The notes beneath the pieces are model-generated. The model was not told the DNA's origin and did no database searches. It saw only the letters and a list, made by a program, of their open reading frames with translations. The position numbers and the translations under genes are program-made. A DNA stretch of 64,000 bases from Chersky-265 sp039917895 (lineage in GTDB: Bacteria; Fibrobacterota; Fibrobacteria; UBA11236), in NCBI GenBank assembly GCA_039917895.1, contig JBDSIO010000219.1, positions 1 to 64,000 of the forward strand. The letters are read 5' to 3'. Below are positions 11,073-19,791 of the stretch, piece by piece (positions within the stretch are counted from its first letter, which is position 1; the number at the start of each line of letters is the position of its first letter).

Positions 11073-12038
11073 GTGAGCTATACGCCGTATTCCGCAATTT
11101 TGAAAGCAAAGGGATTCTCCGGGACGCGGATCCGTAAGGTCACCTTAAATGGCGGTTTCACTTGCCCGAACCTGGATGGATCCAAGGCGCGTGGAGGCTG
11201 CACCTATTGCGACAACCGCGCCTTTTCGCCTTCGGCCGCGAACAGGTCGGTTTCGATACGCGAGCAACTGGAAAGGGGGATGGAATACCAACGCAAGCAC
11301 CTGCGCGCGGAACGTTTCATCGCCTATTTCCAGACGTTCTCAGGGACCTATGCGCCGGTGGATAAATTGCGCGACTTGTACCTCCAGGCGTTGGATCATC
11401 CCGACGTGATCGGTCTTTCCATCGGTACCCGCCCGGACTGCATTACCGGGGAAATCGCCGACCTGCTGGAGGAAATCGGACGGAATACCTTTCTTACCCT
11501 GGAGATTGGGCTGCAATCCGCCCATGATGATACGCTTCGGCGCATCAATCGCGCCCACGTGTACGGGGAATTCGCGGAAGCGATGGATCTTTGCGCGGAC
11601 CGAGGATTCGATCTGTGCATCCACCTGATGCTGGGGCTGCCCGGGGAAAGGCGCTGGCAATATCGCGCCACGGCCCGCTCCTTGAACAAGTGGCGTTTCC
11701 ATTCGGTGAAAATCCATCCGGTCCATGTCGTCAAGGGTACGGTACTCGCCCGCCAATACCGGAAAGGGGAGTTCCAGCCCCTGGAGCAGGGCGAGTATGT
11801 GGCGGGATTGGTGGATGTGCTCGAGCGGATCCCGATGGAAGTGGGGGTGCAACGGTTCACGGCGGACGCAACCGGCGATTTGCTGATCGCGCCGGAATGG
11901 TGCCGGCGGAAATCGGAAATCCAAAAAGCCATGATGGAGGAATTCACCCGGCGCGGATCGCGCCAGGGATCGCTCCTGGGCGGATGGTCCGGTATCAGGG
12001 AAGGGTCCGGAACCGGATATGCCGAAGCCGACGCGTAA
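11073..12038 (+). CDS. TIGR01212 family radical SAM protein (YhcC-like)
   Basis: 321 residues. The GTG start follows GGGGATGAGGA. The radical SAM motif is the extended form CPNLDGSKARGGCTYC (Cys near 31, 43 and 46), and IGLSIGTRPDCI, TLEIGLQSAHDDTL and HLMLGLPGE are characteristic of the YhcC/TIGR01212 family. The substrate is unsettled in the family. The 3' end overlaps the next cytochrome gene by 20 bases. Confidence 0.88.
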   Translation: MSYTPYSAILKAKGFSGTRIRKVTLNGGFTCPNLDGSKARGGCTYCDNRAFSPSAANRSVSIREQLERGMEYQRKHLRAERFIAYFQTFSGTYAPVDKLRDLYLQALDHPDVIGLSIGTRPDCITGEIADLLEEIGRNTFLTLEIGLQSAHDDTLRRINRAHVYGEFAEAMDLCADRGFDLCIHLMLGLPGERRWQYRATARSLNKWRFHSVKIHPVHVVKGTVLARQYRKGEFQPLEQGEYVAGLVDVLERIPMEVGVQRFTADATGDLLIAPEWCRRKSEIQKAMMEEFTRRGSRQGSLLGGWSGIREGSGTGYAEADA

Positions 12039-13005
12039 GGGATTTCCGAAAGGAGCGGCGCGCATCCTGGGAGTACTTCTGGTAACCGGATCCGTATTGG
12101 TTGCCTGGATCCGGGTACGTTCGGAACGCACCTTCACGGCCCCGGCCTCCGGTCTTTCCGCCGTTACCGATCCGGCAGTCATCGCCCGGGGTCGTTATCT
12201 GGTCCATGGGCCCGCGCATTGCGCCGATTGCCACGCGCCTCTTGCGCAAAAGGAAATGGTGGACGGAGGACGGGAAGCGGATCTCTCCGGCGGCTACGCC
12301 TTGAATACTTTTCTCGGGGAGATGCGCGCGCCCAACATCACGCCTGACAGCCTTACCGGCATCGGCGCAGTGGACGACGCGGCGTTGGTCCGGTTCTTCC
12401 GCCACGGCATCGATCGCCGCGGCCGGGTGGGACTGCCGATCATGATGGCGCCGGATCTCGCCGACGCGGACCTGGTCGCGATCCTTTCCTATCTCCGATC
12501 GACGCCGCCGGTACGCCATGCGGTGCCGCCGAGCGGATACAACATCCTGGGGAGAATCACCAAGGCTTTCTTCCTGGAGCCATTCGCCCCGGACCCTTCG
12601 CGGCCTCCCACGCCGCCTCCCGGCCCGACGGCGGCATACGGCGGATACCTTGCCGAAGTGGTGGCCAACTGCGCGTCCTGCCACACGGCCAGGAACATGA
12701 AGACGGGGGAGTACACCGGCCCCCGCTTCGCGGGCGGATTGGAGTTCCGCAAATCCGATGACCCGGATCAGGTCCTCGTCAGTCCGAACCTCACGCCTGA
12801 CAGCGCGACAGGCGTCATGGCCCAATGGAGTCTGGAAACCTTCGTTGCGCGCATGCATCAAGGCCGGATCGCGCCATGGTCCCCCATGCCTTGGGGACCC
12901 TTCGGCAAAATGTCAAAGGACGATCTCACCGCAGTCTATCTTTACCTGCACGATCTCGATCCCGTGAACCGGGAAAACCATCCCCCCACAAAGGAGAACC
13001 GATGA
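12019..13005 (+). CDS. membrane-anchored diheme cytochrome c
   Basis: 328 residues. An uncleaved signal anchor (about 13-32) is followed by two cytochrome c domains with CADCH (about 68) and CASCH (about 218), joined by a Pro-rich linker (PSRPPTPPPGPT). The repeated phrase 'NITPD/NLTPD..TG(I/V)' in each domain is typical of the cytochrome subunits of alcohol or sugar dehydrogenases. No dehydrogenase partner is adjacent. The stop overlaps the next start as ATGA, so the two genes are probably coupled. Confidence 0.85.
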   Translation: MPKPTRKGFPKGAARILGVLLVTGSVLVAWIRVRSERTFTAPASGLSAVTDPAVIARGRYLVHGPAHCADCHAPLAQKEMVDGGREADLSGGYALNTFLGEMRAPNITPDSLTGIGAVDDAALVRFFRHGIDRRGRVGLPIMMAPDLADADLVAILSYLRSTPPVRHAVPPSGYNILGRITKAFFLEPFAPDPSRPPTPPPGPTAAYGGYLAEVVANCASCHTARNMKTGEYTGPRFAGGLEFRKSDDPDQVLVSPNLTPDSATGVMAQWSLETFVARMHQGRIAPWSPMPWGPFGKMSKDDLTAVYLYLHDLDPVNRENHPPTKENR

Positions 13006-13466
13006 CTCCGGTCCATATCCATTTGATGCTGAACCATCTTCCCGTCTTCGCGTCCGCGATCGCCTTACTGCTCCTGGGCTATGCGCTGGCGCGGGAGCAC
13101 GAAAGCTATAAGAAGCTGGCTTATGTCATACTGATCGCGGCGGGACTGGCGACTCCGATGGTCTTCTTATCGGGGGAACGCAGCGAGGAAAAGGTCGAGG
13201 ACATCGCCGGGGTCTCCAAGCACGCCCTCCATGAGCACGAAGAGGCCGGGGAAGCCGCGTTGGCGGTCATGCTGACGCTAGGCGCGGCCGCATTGCTGCA
13301 ATTGCTCCTCTATGCTTTTCCCAACCTGGCGCGGCTGCGCGGGAAAACCGCGTTCGCAATCTTGCTGGGATCCGCGCTGGCCCTCGGTTGGGCCGCCTGG
13401 ACCGCGAAACTTGGAGGCCAGATCCGGCATGCGGAGGAAATGGGCGGGAGCGCCGCCGAGGATTGA
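13002..13466 (+). CDS. DUF2231-like four-helix membrane protein
   Basis: 154 residues from the ATG at 13002, preceded by AAAGGAG. It begins MTPVHIHLMLNHLPVFASAI and has four predicted helices. His-rich conserved spots (HIHLMLNHLP and KHALHEHEEAGE) fit the DUF2231-type cytochrome-b-like family seen in Bacteroidota and Acidobacteria. The His pairs could bind heme or metal, but this is not proven. It is translationally coupled to the diheme cytochrome, suggesting a small membrane redox module. Confidence 0.65.
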   Translation: MTPVHIHLMLNHLPVFASAIALLLLGYALAREHESYKKLAYVILIAAGLATPMVFLSGERSEEKVEDIAGVSKHALHEHEEAGEAALAVMLTLGAAALLQLLLYAFPNLARLRGKTAFAILLGSALALGWAAWTAKLGGQIRHAEEMGGSAAED

Positions 13467-13510
13467 AGACCCTCCGGGACAAATTGGCACGATGTCATTC
13501 GGAAATTGAC

Positions 13511-13524
13511 ATCCTGGCCAGGAT
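13511..13524. repeat. 14-bp perfect palindrome ATCCTGGCCAGGAT
   Basis: A perfect inverted repeat without loop, in the 233-bp gap between the DUF2231-like gene and hemN. There is no T-run, so it does not look like an intrinsic terminator. It could be a regulator site for hemN; nothing else supports this. Confidence 0.4.
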
Positions 13525-13699
13525 CGGCGGTAACGCCACCGCATTCTTCCTTTCAGGTTCTTGAAAGCACTAGAAAGCCACCGAAAGGCCTTCCGCAAGG
13601 CCGCGCTGGCCACCGGTTCCGGTCCCGATAGCTGGCACCGGATTTGCATTCCATCCTCGTGGGTGCCGGATGGACGGTCCCCGTGAGGAGAAGACCGCC

Positions 13700-15094
13700 A
13701 TGGCGCCGGTATCGGGTTTGGAAATCATCCAGAAGTACAATTGGCAGGTCCCGCGCTACACGTCCTATCCGCCCGCGCCCTGCTTCACCCAAAGCCCGGA
13801 TAACGCCAGGACCCTGGATCTCATCGACCGTTCCAACCAGGTGGGCGCCAAGCATGTCTCCCTGTATTTCCACGTGCCCTTTTGCCCCAAGCGTTGTCTT
13901 TTTTGCGGCTGCCACACGGAGATCGGCAGGCCCGGCGCGTACATCCGCAACTACATGGAAAGCCTGGGCCGCGAGCTGGATCTCCTTTTGCCCCGCCTGG
14001 ATAGTAACCGTCCAGTTACCCAGGTGCACTTCGGAGGGGGCACGCCAAACGCCGTCCCCTACGGCTATCTGGACGGATTGCTCCGCAAGATCGCAGCGTC
14101 GCTGAATCTCGAACCCAAGGCGGAAATCGCCATCGAGTGCGACCCCAACCTGCTCACCTTGGATCGCATCGGGGAACTGGCCGGGATGGGATTCAACCGC
14201 CTGTCGATCGGCATCCAGGATTTCGATCCGAAGGTGCTGGAGGCGGTCAACCGCCGGTTCCCGAAAGTGGCCCCCAAGGAAATGTTCCGCCTGGCGCACG
14301 AGCACGGCTTCGCCGGAAACAACCTCGACCTGATTTATGGCCTTCCCTATCAGACCGCCGAATCCTTCCGTACCGCCATCGATAAGGCTATCGACGCGGG
14401 TCCGGATCGGATCTCTTTGTTCCCCTACGCCCACGTGCCTTGGGTGAAGGGCCACCAGAGCAAGCTCCAGGCCTTGCCGATGGCCGGCGTGGAGGAGCGT
14501 CTGAAAATCGCCTGGGAGTCCAGGGAAAGCCTGATGGCTGCGGGTTTCGTCCCCATCGGCATGGATCATTTCGCCCGGCCCGGGGATGAGCTCGCCATCG
14601 CCGCGCGCACCCATGGGTTGCATAGGAACTTCCAGGGCTATTGCACGTCGGCCCGCGCGGGCCAGGTGTATGCGCTAGGGGCCTCGGCCATCAGCCAACT
14701 CCATGAGGGCTACATCCAGAACGTCAAGGATCTGGAGCGCTATTTCGCCGCCGTTAACGGGGGCAGGCTTTCCCACGAAACCGCCTACCGCATGCGGCCC
14801 CAGGACGTGGCGGTGCGCAACATCATCAATGGCCTGCTCTGCGACGGGGAAGCCCGCATCGCCGCCAGCCTCGATGCGGAAGGTCTTTCCGCGGAGTGGA
14901 AGGAAGCCTATCTGGCAACGGCCATGGCGAACCTGGCCCCGTTGTTGGCGGATCATCTCGCCGTTGTCGAAGGCGATATCGTGCGGCTGACCGCGGACGG
15001 GCATTACGCCTCGCGTGCCGTGGCCTCGGCTTTCGATCCCATGCTCAAGGCCAAGACCCCGCAGGACGCGCCGCGCTATTCGCAGGCGTTGTAA
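13700..15094 (+). CDS. hemN: oxygen-independent coproporphyrinogen III dehydrogenase
   Basis: 464 residues from the ATG at 13700, which has GAGGAG seven bases upstream; the frame opens ten codons earlier. The classic HemN features are KYNWQVPRYTSYPPAP at the N-terminus, the radical SAM motif CPKRCLFCGCH (the extra Cys is typical of HemN), HFGGGTPN, ECDPN, SIGIQDFD and GMDHFARPGDELA. It converts coproporphyrinogen III to protoporphyrinogen IX without oxygen. Together with the HemY-like gene it supplies haem for the cytochromes under anaerobic conditions. Confidence 0.95.
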   Translation: MAPVSGLEIIQKYNWQVPRYTSYPPAPCFTQSPDNARTLDLIDRSNQVGAKHVSLYFHVPFCPKRCLFCGCHTEIGRPGAYIRNYMESLGRELDLLLPRLDSNRPVTQVHFGGGTPNAVPYGYLDGLLRKIAASLNLEPKAEIAIECDPNLLTLDRIGELAGMGFNRLSIGIQDFDPKVLEAVNRRFPKVAPKEMFRLAHEHGFAGNNLDLIYGLPYQTAESFRTAIDKAIDAGPDRISLFPYAHVPWVKGHQSKLQALPMAGVEERLKIAWESRESLMAAGFVPIGMDHFARPGDELAIAARTHGLHRNFQGYCTSARAGQVYALGASAISQLHEGYIQNVKDLERYFAAVNGGRLSHETAYRMRPQDVAVRNIINGLLCDGEARIAASLDAEGLSAEWKEAYLATAMANLAPLLADHLAVVEGDIVRLTADGHYASRAVASAFDPMLKAKTPQDAPRYSQAL

Positions 15095-15288
15095 TTCCGT
15101 CAAGAAATTCCGCTGGAGCTGCCATTGTGGCGCAGCGCCGTGAGGGTCCGCGGGACCGCATGGCGAATCCGCGCACTGCGGAGCCGTCGGCTGCCGAAAC
15201 GGTTCTCCCTCCCGACCGGATCGGGATTTGCTTCAGGTTTCCCCTGTGCCACCCTCACAACAGACGTCGCACAGAAAGGGATTTTAAC

Positions 15289-15708
15289 ATGCGTTTCCAT
15301 CCGATAGTTGCGGGCATGCTCGCAGTAGCGACCATTGCCGCCGCGAACGGCAAAGCTCTTGGTGGCCATGAGGCCAAAAAGGCGAGTCAGCTCGAAGAGG
15401 GCCGGAAGGTCTTCGAGATCAATTGCGTGGCATGCCATGGAGCCGAAGGCAAAGGGGACGGCGTTGCCGCGGCCGCGCTCGAACCCAAACCTCGCAATTT
15501 CACCGACGCGGCTTATATGAAGGCCCGTCCCGTCGCCACCCTACGCCAAGTCATCACCGAAGGCGGACAAAGCGTAGGCCTTTCCCCGATCATGGTGGGC
15601 TGGAAGGCGTCCCTGACCGGGGACCAGATCGAGTCGGTGCTCAAGTACGTCCAGTCCTTCAGCAAACCGGCCAAGAAGGGCGCGAAGGTCAAGCAGGCCG
15701 CACACTAA
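15289..15708 (+). CDS. small periplasmic mono-heme cytochrome c
   Basis: 139 residues: a signal peptide (MRFHPIVAGMLAVATIAAANG), then INCVACHGAEGKGDGVAAAAL with CVACH near residue 46, and a distal Met in the SPIMVGWK region. It is a class I soluble electron carrier ending in a Lys-rich tail. A weak AGAAAGG lies upstream of the ATG. It converges on the nitrate-reductase-associated gene. It could serve cbb3 oxidase or the N-oxide reductases. Confidence 0.88.
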   Translation: MRFHPIVAGMLAVATIAAANGKALGGHEAKKASQLEEGRKVFEINCVACHGAEGKGDGVAAAALEPKPRNFTDAAYMKARPVATLRQVITEGGQSVGLSPIMVGWKASLTGDQIESVLKYVQSFSKPAKKGAKVKQAAH

Positions 15709-15727
15709 ACCGGGCCCTTTCGAACGA

Positions 15728-15760
15728 TCCGCCAGGCCTATTCATTCCGGCAAGGCCGGC
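15728..15760. terminator. possible bidirectional terminator hairpin
   Basis: CCGCCAGGCC and GGCCGGCGG can pair with one bulged A, around a loop of about 14 bases, between two convergent genes. The right arm lies in the last codons of the minus-strand gene. There is no T-run. Confidence 0.3.
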
Positions 15761-16242
15761 GGAGCCGTAGTTCTCCCTCTCCTGGCCGAAATTTCCTCCA
15801 ACGCCATCCGGAACGCCCCGGGTTGCTTGACGGAGAGAGACAGCTTTACCAGGGCGTACCGTTCCAAAGTTTCCATATCCAGCCACCGAGACGCCTCCAT
15901 CGGAGCGGATAGCGCTTCACAGCCGATGCGGACGCATTCCGGGACCGGCAAACGCCTCTCCCACCCGCTGCAATCTACGCTTATACGCTTGGGAGCATCC
16001 GCTTCCGGGCACGCCGCCAGGAGCCGTTCCAGACGATTGCGGATAGCCGTCAACTCTTCCCCCGTGTCCGCCGGCATCGCCGCCAGTTCGAATCGAGCCG
16101 GAACCGGCAGCCATTGCCAGGCCGGCAGGCCGATCTTGAGTCCAACGCAATCCAGTCGATACCGCATAGCCATCGGAATGAAACGCAAGTCGCTACGGTA
16201 CTCACGCTCATATTCGAATAAACTCGCAATCCTAAGCTCCAT
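15742..16242 (-). CDS. nitrate reductase associated protein (Nitr_red_assoc family)
   Basis: 166 residues. The pattern RFIPMAMRYRLDCVGLKIGL followed by the WQWLPVPAR segment matches the small family named 'nitrate reductase associated protein' (PF09655), found beside nitrate reductase or molybdenum cofactor genes in cyanobacteria and others. Biochemical function is unknown. It stands divergent from moeA-moaA and close to the alpha-beta-gamma molybdoenzyme operon, which favours nitrate as a substrate. Confidence 0.72.
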   Translation of the reverse strand: MELRIASLFEYEREYRSDLRFIPMAMRYRLDCVGLKIGLPAWQWLPVPARFELAAMPADTGEELTAIRNRLERLLAACPEADAPKRISVDCSGWERRLPVPECVRIGCEALSAPMEASRWLDMETLERYALVKLSLSVKQPGAFRMALEEISARRGRTTAPPALPE

Positions 16243-16446
16243 GAGCTTCCCCCATTCCGGATTCCTCTAAGGGTCCGTTAAGTACGCGGGCTGTACCCGC
16301 AAGATCCGGGCCTCGACACATTGTCACGATTAATGCAATTCAGACAGCGTCGCTTCCCCGTATTCCGTGAAACCATGAAAATCTGAACCCGTTCGCGGAT
16401 TGGAAAATCCGCCAAGGTGGTACACGCTTTGCTTCCTTGCGTTCCC

Positions 16447-17691
16447 ATGGTTCCATCAGAGGGGAAAATCCCTGTACTCGAGGCGGAACAACGCATTCAG
16501 GCGAGTCTGCGCATTCTACCCGCCGAGTCGGTGGAAATGACCGCTTGCGCGGGACGGATCCTACGGGAGCCGATAGCGGCCGACCGCGCCTATCCGCCAA
16601 TGGACAAGATATGCATGGACGGGATCGCCATCCGGTTCGGCGACTATTCGGCGGGGACGCGGGAGTTCCGCGTCATCGGAATCGGCAAGGCGGGTGAGGA
16701 GCCGATTCGATCGGCCGGCGACGGCACCTGTTCCGAGGTGATGACGGGAGCACCCTGTCCTTCCGGATACGATTGCGTGATCCCGATCGAACAGGTCGTT
16801 TATTTGGGCGACTTCGCGAACGTGTTACCTGAGCGGTCCGTCAGGCCGGGTCAGAACGTGCACCGGATGGGAAGCGATTGCGCAGCCGGCCGGTTTTTGT
16901 TGTCCGAAGGCCAGCGCCTCAACGCCGCAAGAATCGCGATCGCGGCATCAGTGGGCATGACAAGCCTCAAAGTGACCCGCCGTCCCGTGATCCGCGTAAT
17001 CGCGACCGGCGACGAAATCGTTGGCCCGGGAAAGGGTCCGATGCCTTGGCAGCTAAGGCAATCCAACGCCCCGGCGCTCGCAGCCATGATGTCAGGCTTT
17101 GCGAGCGTGGAAACGCAATGGGTGCGAGACGATCCCGACGCGCTTCGCGAAAGCATCGGCTGGGGGCTGGAAGGTACGGATTTGTTCGTCCTTTCCGGGG
17201 GGGTCTCCGCGGGGAAATTCGATTTCGTACCCGCCGCGCTCGAAAGCGCCGGAATCACGCGAAGTTTCCACAAAGCGGCGATCCGTCCCGGCAAACCGCT
17301 TTGGTTCGGCCTGACTTCGGACGGCCGGCCGGTATTCGGACTGCCCGGCAATCCCGTGTCCTTCCTGATTTGCCTGCGCAGGTTCGTATTGCCGTTGTTG
17401 CATGGGATGTCCGGCGCCGCGGCCCCTCTCCGCGCCTCCCGCATCCGTCTGGGTTCCGAAGTAAACGCGCTTCCGGGCCAAACCCACTTCCTACCCGTTC
17501 AATGCATGCGGGCGAATGACGGAGGGTCTATCGCCGTACCTTGCCCGACCAACGGCTCCGGTGACTTTTGCGGCCTGGGGAATTCGGACGGCTTCGTGGA
17601 AATCGAACCAGCCCCGCTTACCGGCTCCCGTCCGCACCGCTCACCTATCGTCGCAGGGGACTCCGTCCCATGGTTTCCCTGGGAAGGTTGA
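16447..17691 (+). CDS. moeA: molybdopterin molybdotransferase MoeA
   Basis: 414 residues from the ATG at 16447; a GTG at 16417 is an alternative. Family signatures are MDGIAIRF (PxMDG region), EVMTGAPCPSGYDCVIPIEQV, the MPT-binding-type domain with VIRVIATGDEIV, DLFVLSGGVSAGKFDFV and GLPGNPVSFLICL. It inserts molybdate into adenylylated molybdopterin. The stop codon is immediately followed by the moaA ATG. Confidence 0.94.
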   Translation: MVPSEGKIPVLEAEQRIQASLRILPAESVEMTACAGRILREPIAADRAYPPMDKICMDGIAIRFGDYSAGTREFRVIGIGKAGEEPIRSAGDGTCSEVMTGAPCPSGYDCVIPIEQVVYLGDFANVLPERSVRPGQNVHRMGSDCAAGRFLLSEGQRLNAARIAIAASVGMTSLKVTRRPVIRVIATGDEIVGPGKGPMPWQLRQSNAPALAAMMSGFASVETQWVRDDPDALRESIGWGLEGTDLFVLSGGVSAGKFDFVPAALESAGITRSFHKAAIRPGKPLWFGLTSDGRPVFGLPGNPVSFLICLRRFVLPLLHGMSGAAAPLRASRIRLGSEVNALPGQTHFLPVQCMRANDGGSIAVPCPTNGSGDFCGLGNSDGFVEIEPAPLTGSRPHRSPIVAGDSVPWFPWEG

Positions 17692-18648
17692 ATGCGCTTC
17701 CGAACGGTTCCGCGCCTTATTGACAAGCATGGCAGGGTGATGCGCAAACTCCGGGTTTCCCTCACCGATGCCTGCAACTACCAATGCTTTTACTGTATGC
17801 CGGCCCGTCCCGTGTTCACGCGGAAGGGATTACTGCTTGAACCCAGCGAATACCGCGCCCTGTGCGGATCCCTGGTCGCCGCCGGAATCGAGGAGCTAAG
17901 GATCACCGGCGGCGAGCCAACGGTGCGTCCCGGGTTCGAAAGCATCCTGGAGAACCTGGGCGGGTTGCCGGTACGCCGCAAGGGTATCACCAGCAATGGG
18001 CACCTGTTGGCGGGGCATCTCCGATTTCTCAAAGCAAACGGCTGGAATAGCATCAATATCAGCCTCGACAGCCTGGATCCGGGCCGGTTCGCGAGCATTA
18101 CCGGGGGTGGGGATTTCCGCACCGTGATGGCTTGCATCGAAAAGGCGGCGGGACTGGGTTTGCGCGTCAAGGTGAACAGCGTCGTGATGAGAGGTGTGAA
18201 TGATGACGAGTTGGAGGATTTCACGGAATGGGGGGCGCGCTCCGGCATTGAAGTCCGTTTCCTGGAATACATGCGCATCGGACCGGATCTCGCCCGTCAC
18301 CCTCAGCGCTTCATGAGCGCGGAAGAAATGATTTCCGCCCTCCGCCGCAAATACCATCTGGAACCCTTGCGGGCGGCGCCGGATTCGACGGCGCTCCTCT
18401 TTGGCACGGATTCCGGCGCAAAGTTGGGATTCATCGCTTCGGAATCCAAGGCCTTCTGCGCGACGTGTTCCCGCCTCAGGCTTTCAGCCACCGGCGTCCT
18501 GCGCGCCTGCGTGATGAACCCGGAAGGGATTTCCATCCGCCATGCTTCGCCGGATGATCTGCCCGGAATCTTCGCGAAGGTGATGGGAATGAAACCGCTG
18601 ATCCACCCCGATTCCAATCCGCTGCCGATGCATGCCCTGGGAGGATGA
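17692..18648 (+). CDS. moaA: GTP 3',8-cyclase MoaA
   Basis: 318 residues. It has the N-terminal radical SAM cluster CNYQCFYCMP, the TGGEPTVRPG motif, NISLDSLDPGRF, and a C-terminal second cluster with CATCSRLRLSATGVLRAC. It catalyses the first step of molybdopterin synthesis. The usual C-terminal GG is present (HALGG). It begins one base after the moeA stop. No moaC or moaB/mogA homolog is in the window, so these must lie elsewhere. Confidence 0.95.
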   Translation: MRFRTVPRLIDKHGRVMRKLRVSLTDACNYQCFYCMPARPVFTRKGLLLEPSEYRALCGSLVAAGIEELRITGGEPTVRPGFESILENLGGLPVRRKGITSNGHLLAGHLRFLKANGWNSINISLDSLDPGRFASITGGGDFRTVMACIEKAAGLGLRVKVNSVVMRGVNDDELEDFTEWGARSGIEVRFLEYMRIGPDLARHPQRFMSAEEMISALRRKYHLEPLRAAPDSTALLFGTDSGAKLGFIASESKAFCATCSRLRLSATGVLRACVMNPEGISIRHASPDDLPGIFAKVMGMKPLIHPDSNPLPMHALGG

Positions 18649-18737
18649 GAATGGCTGGCGGTTTGGGCATCCGGCGGTAGAGCCGGTCGCCGATAACGAC
18701 TACGAACGCGGCGTAATGCCGCCAAGAAAGGAACGGA

Positions 18738-18998
18738 ATGATTGAGACATCGGTGGGATTGGATGTTACCGTGGAGTACTTCGCGCTGTTCCGCTCGTGC
18801 GCCAGGAAAAGCTTGGAGAAAATCCATCTCGATGAAAGCGCGCCGGCCGCTTTGTATGATGCGTTGCGCGCGCGATACCGGTTTCCCTTGGCTAAGGAAC
18901 TCGTCCACCTGGTTGTCAACGACGAGTACTCGCCTTGGGATAAAGCGCTCCAGCCGGGGGATCGGGTCGTGTTCATTCCGCCCGTTTCGGGAGGTTGA
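18738..18998 (+). CDS. moaD: molybdopterin synthase sulfur carrier MoaD
   Basis: 86-residue ubiquitin-like protein: VTVEYFALFRSCARKS at the start and VVFIPPVSGG at the end. The terminal Gly-Gly is the site that is thiocarboxylated. AAGAAAGGAA precedes the ATG. Its stop lies three bases before the moaE ATG. Confidence 0.93.
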   Translation: MIETSVGLDVTVEYFALFRSCARKSLEKIHLDESAPAALYDALRARYRFPLAKELVHLVVNDEYSPWDKALQPGDRVVFIPPVSGG

Positions 18999-19000
18999 TC

Positions 19001-19519
19001 ATGTTCCGTCTTACGGAAGCACCCATCGAAATCCGCGCCATGCGCGATACCTTGTCGAATCCCGCTTGCGGCGGCTTCGTCTCTTTCGAGGGCCGGGTAC
19101 GCAACCACCATCAGGGTTCGGAAGTCGTTAAACTGGAATATGAAGCCTATCCCAAGCTGGCCATCTCCGAAGGGAACCGGATCCTGGCGGCTCTCAAGCA
19201 GAAGTACGGACTTTCCGGCATCCTCTGCGTCCACCGCACAGGTGAATTGAGCGTAGGCGAGATTGCGGTCTGGATCGGGGCCATCGGCGTACACCGACGG
19301 GAATGCTTCGCGGCCGTCTCCGAGGCCATGTCGCTCATCAAAGAGTCGGTGCCCATTTGGAAGCACGAGTGGTACGCCAATGGGGACGATGAGTGGGTGC
19401 GCTGCAGCCACGAGCATGAGGAAGCCCCGGCGGACCAGGTCATTCGTCACGGACGGCCTCCGTCCGGTCCGCACCCGGTTGCTACGATAATGAAGGAGGA
19501 CGGGCGACGCCGCTACTGA
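19001..19519 (+). CDS. moaE: molybdopterin synthase catalytic subunit MoaE
   Basis: 172 residues; the ATG at 19001 has GGGAGG six bases upstream. It contains CGGFVSFEGRVRNHHQG, LEYEAYPKLA, HRTGELSVGEIAVWI, VHRREC and the catalytic Lys region VPIWKHEW. It makes molybdopterin together with MoaD. The C-terminus is longer than usual by about 25 residues (after SHEHEEAP), and these last codons overlap the start of a decayed TauE-like frame. Confidence 0.93.
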   Translation: MFRLTEAPIEIRAMRDTLSNPACGGFVSFEGRVRNHHQGSEVVKLEYEAYPKLAISEGNRILAALKQKYGLSGILCVHRTGELSVGEIAVWIGAIGVHRRECFAAVSEAMSLIKESVPIWKHEWYANGDDEWVRCSHEHEEAPADQVIRHGRPPSGPHPVATIMKEDGRRRY

Positions 19520-19748
19520 TCCCGGCATTCTTCCTTACGGCCCTCTTGTATGCCGGGGCCGGGTTCGCCGGAGGTTCGACTTATCTGGCCCTGCTGGTGT
19601 TGCTGGGATGGAAGACCGGAGGCATCGCCTCCATGGCTCTGATTTGCAATTTGCTGGTCGCCGGCCAAGGTCAAACCGCGTGCTGAGATATTGGACCGCG
19701 GCATTGGTGCTGGCCGCGGCAGCGCGTATTCTCTGGCAATCCCGTTAA
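19507..19748 (+). pseudogene. remnant of a TauE/SafE family membrane transporter
   Basis: Starting at an ACG codon (19507) seven bases after AAGGAGG is a frame reading FFLTALLYAGAGFAGGSTY, then a second hydrophobic stretch to ICNLLVAGQGQTAC and a stop. This matches the first two helices of a TauE-type permease. In the -1 frame, with GTG overlapping that stop, follows WTAALVLAAAARILWQSR and a stop, which looks like the last helix of the same family. The middle (about 150 residues) is missing, and the start codon may have mutated from ATG to ACG. Two tiny real proteins are less likely. Confidence 0.5.
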
Positions 19749-19773
19749 CTCGAAGGTTACCAAGCTTCCGGAA

Positions 19774-19790
19774 GTCCGCGCCCCGCGGAC
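19774..19790. terminator. hairpin between convergent genes
   Basis: GTCCGCG and CGCGGAC form a perfect 7-bp stem with a CCC loop, one base before the end of the minus-strand chaperone gene and 26 bases after the TauE remnant. The GC-rich stem lacks a T-run. It is probably a bidirectional transcription stop. Confidence 0.45.
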
Positions 19791-19791
19791 G

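Noticed and set aside
16300..16345. Possible FNR-like site (ATTGTCACGATTAATGCAAT) between the nitrate-reductase-associated gene and moeA
   Set aside because: The half-sites do not fit the 4-base spacing of the consensus, so it was not listed as a site.
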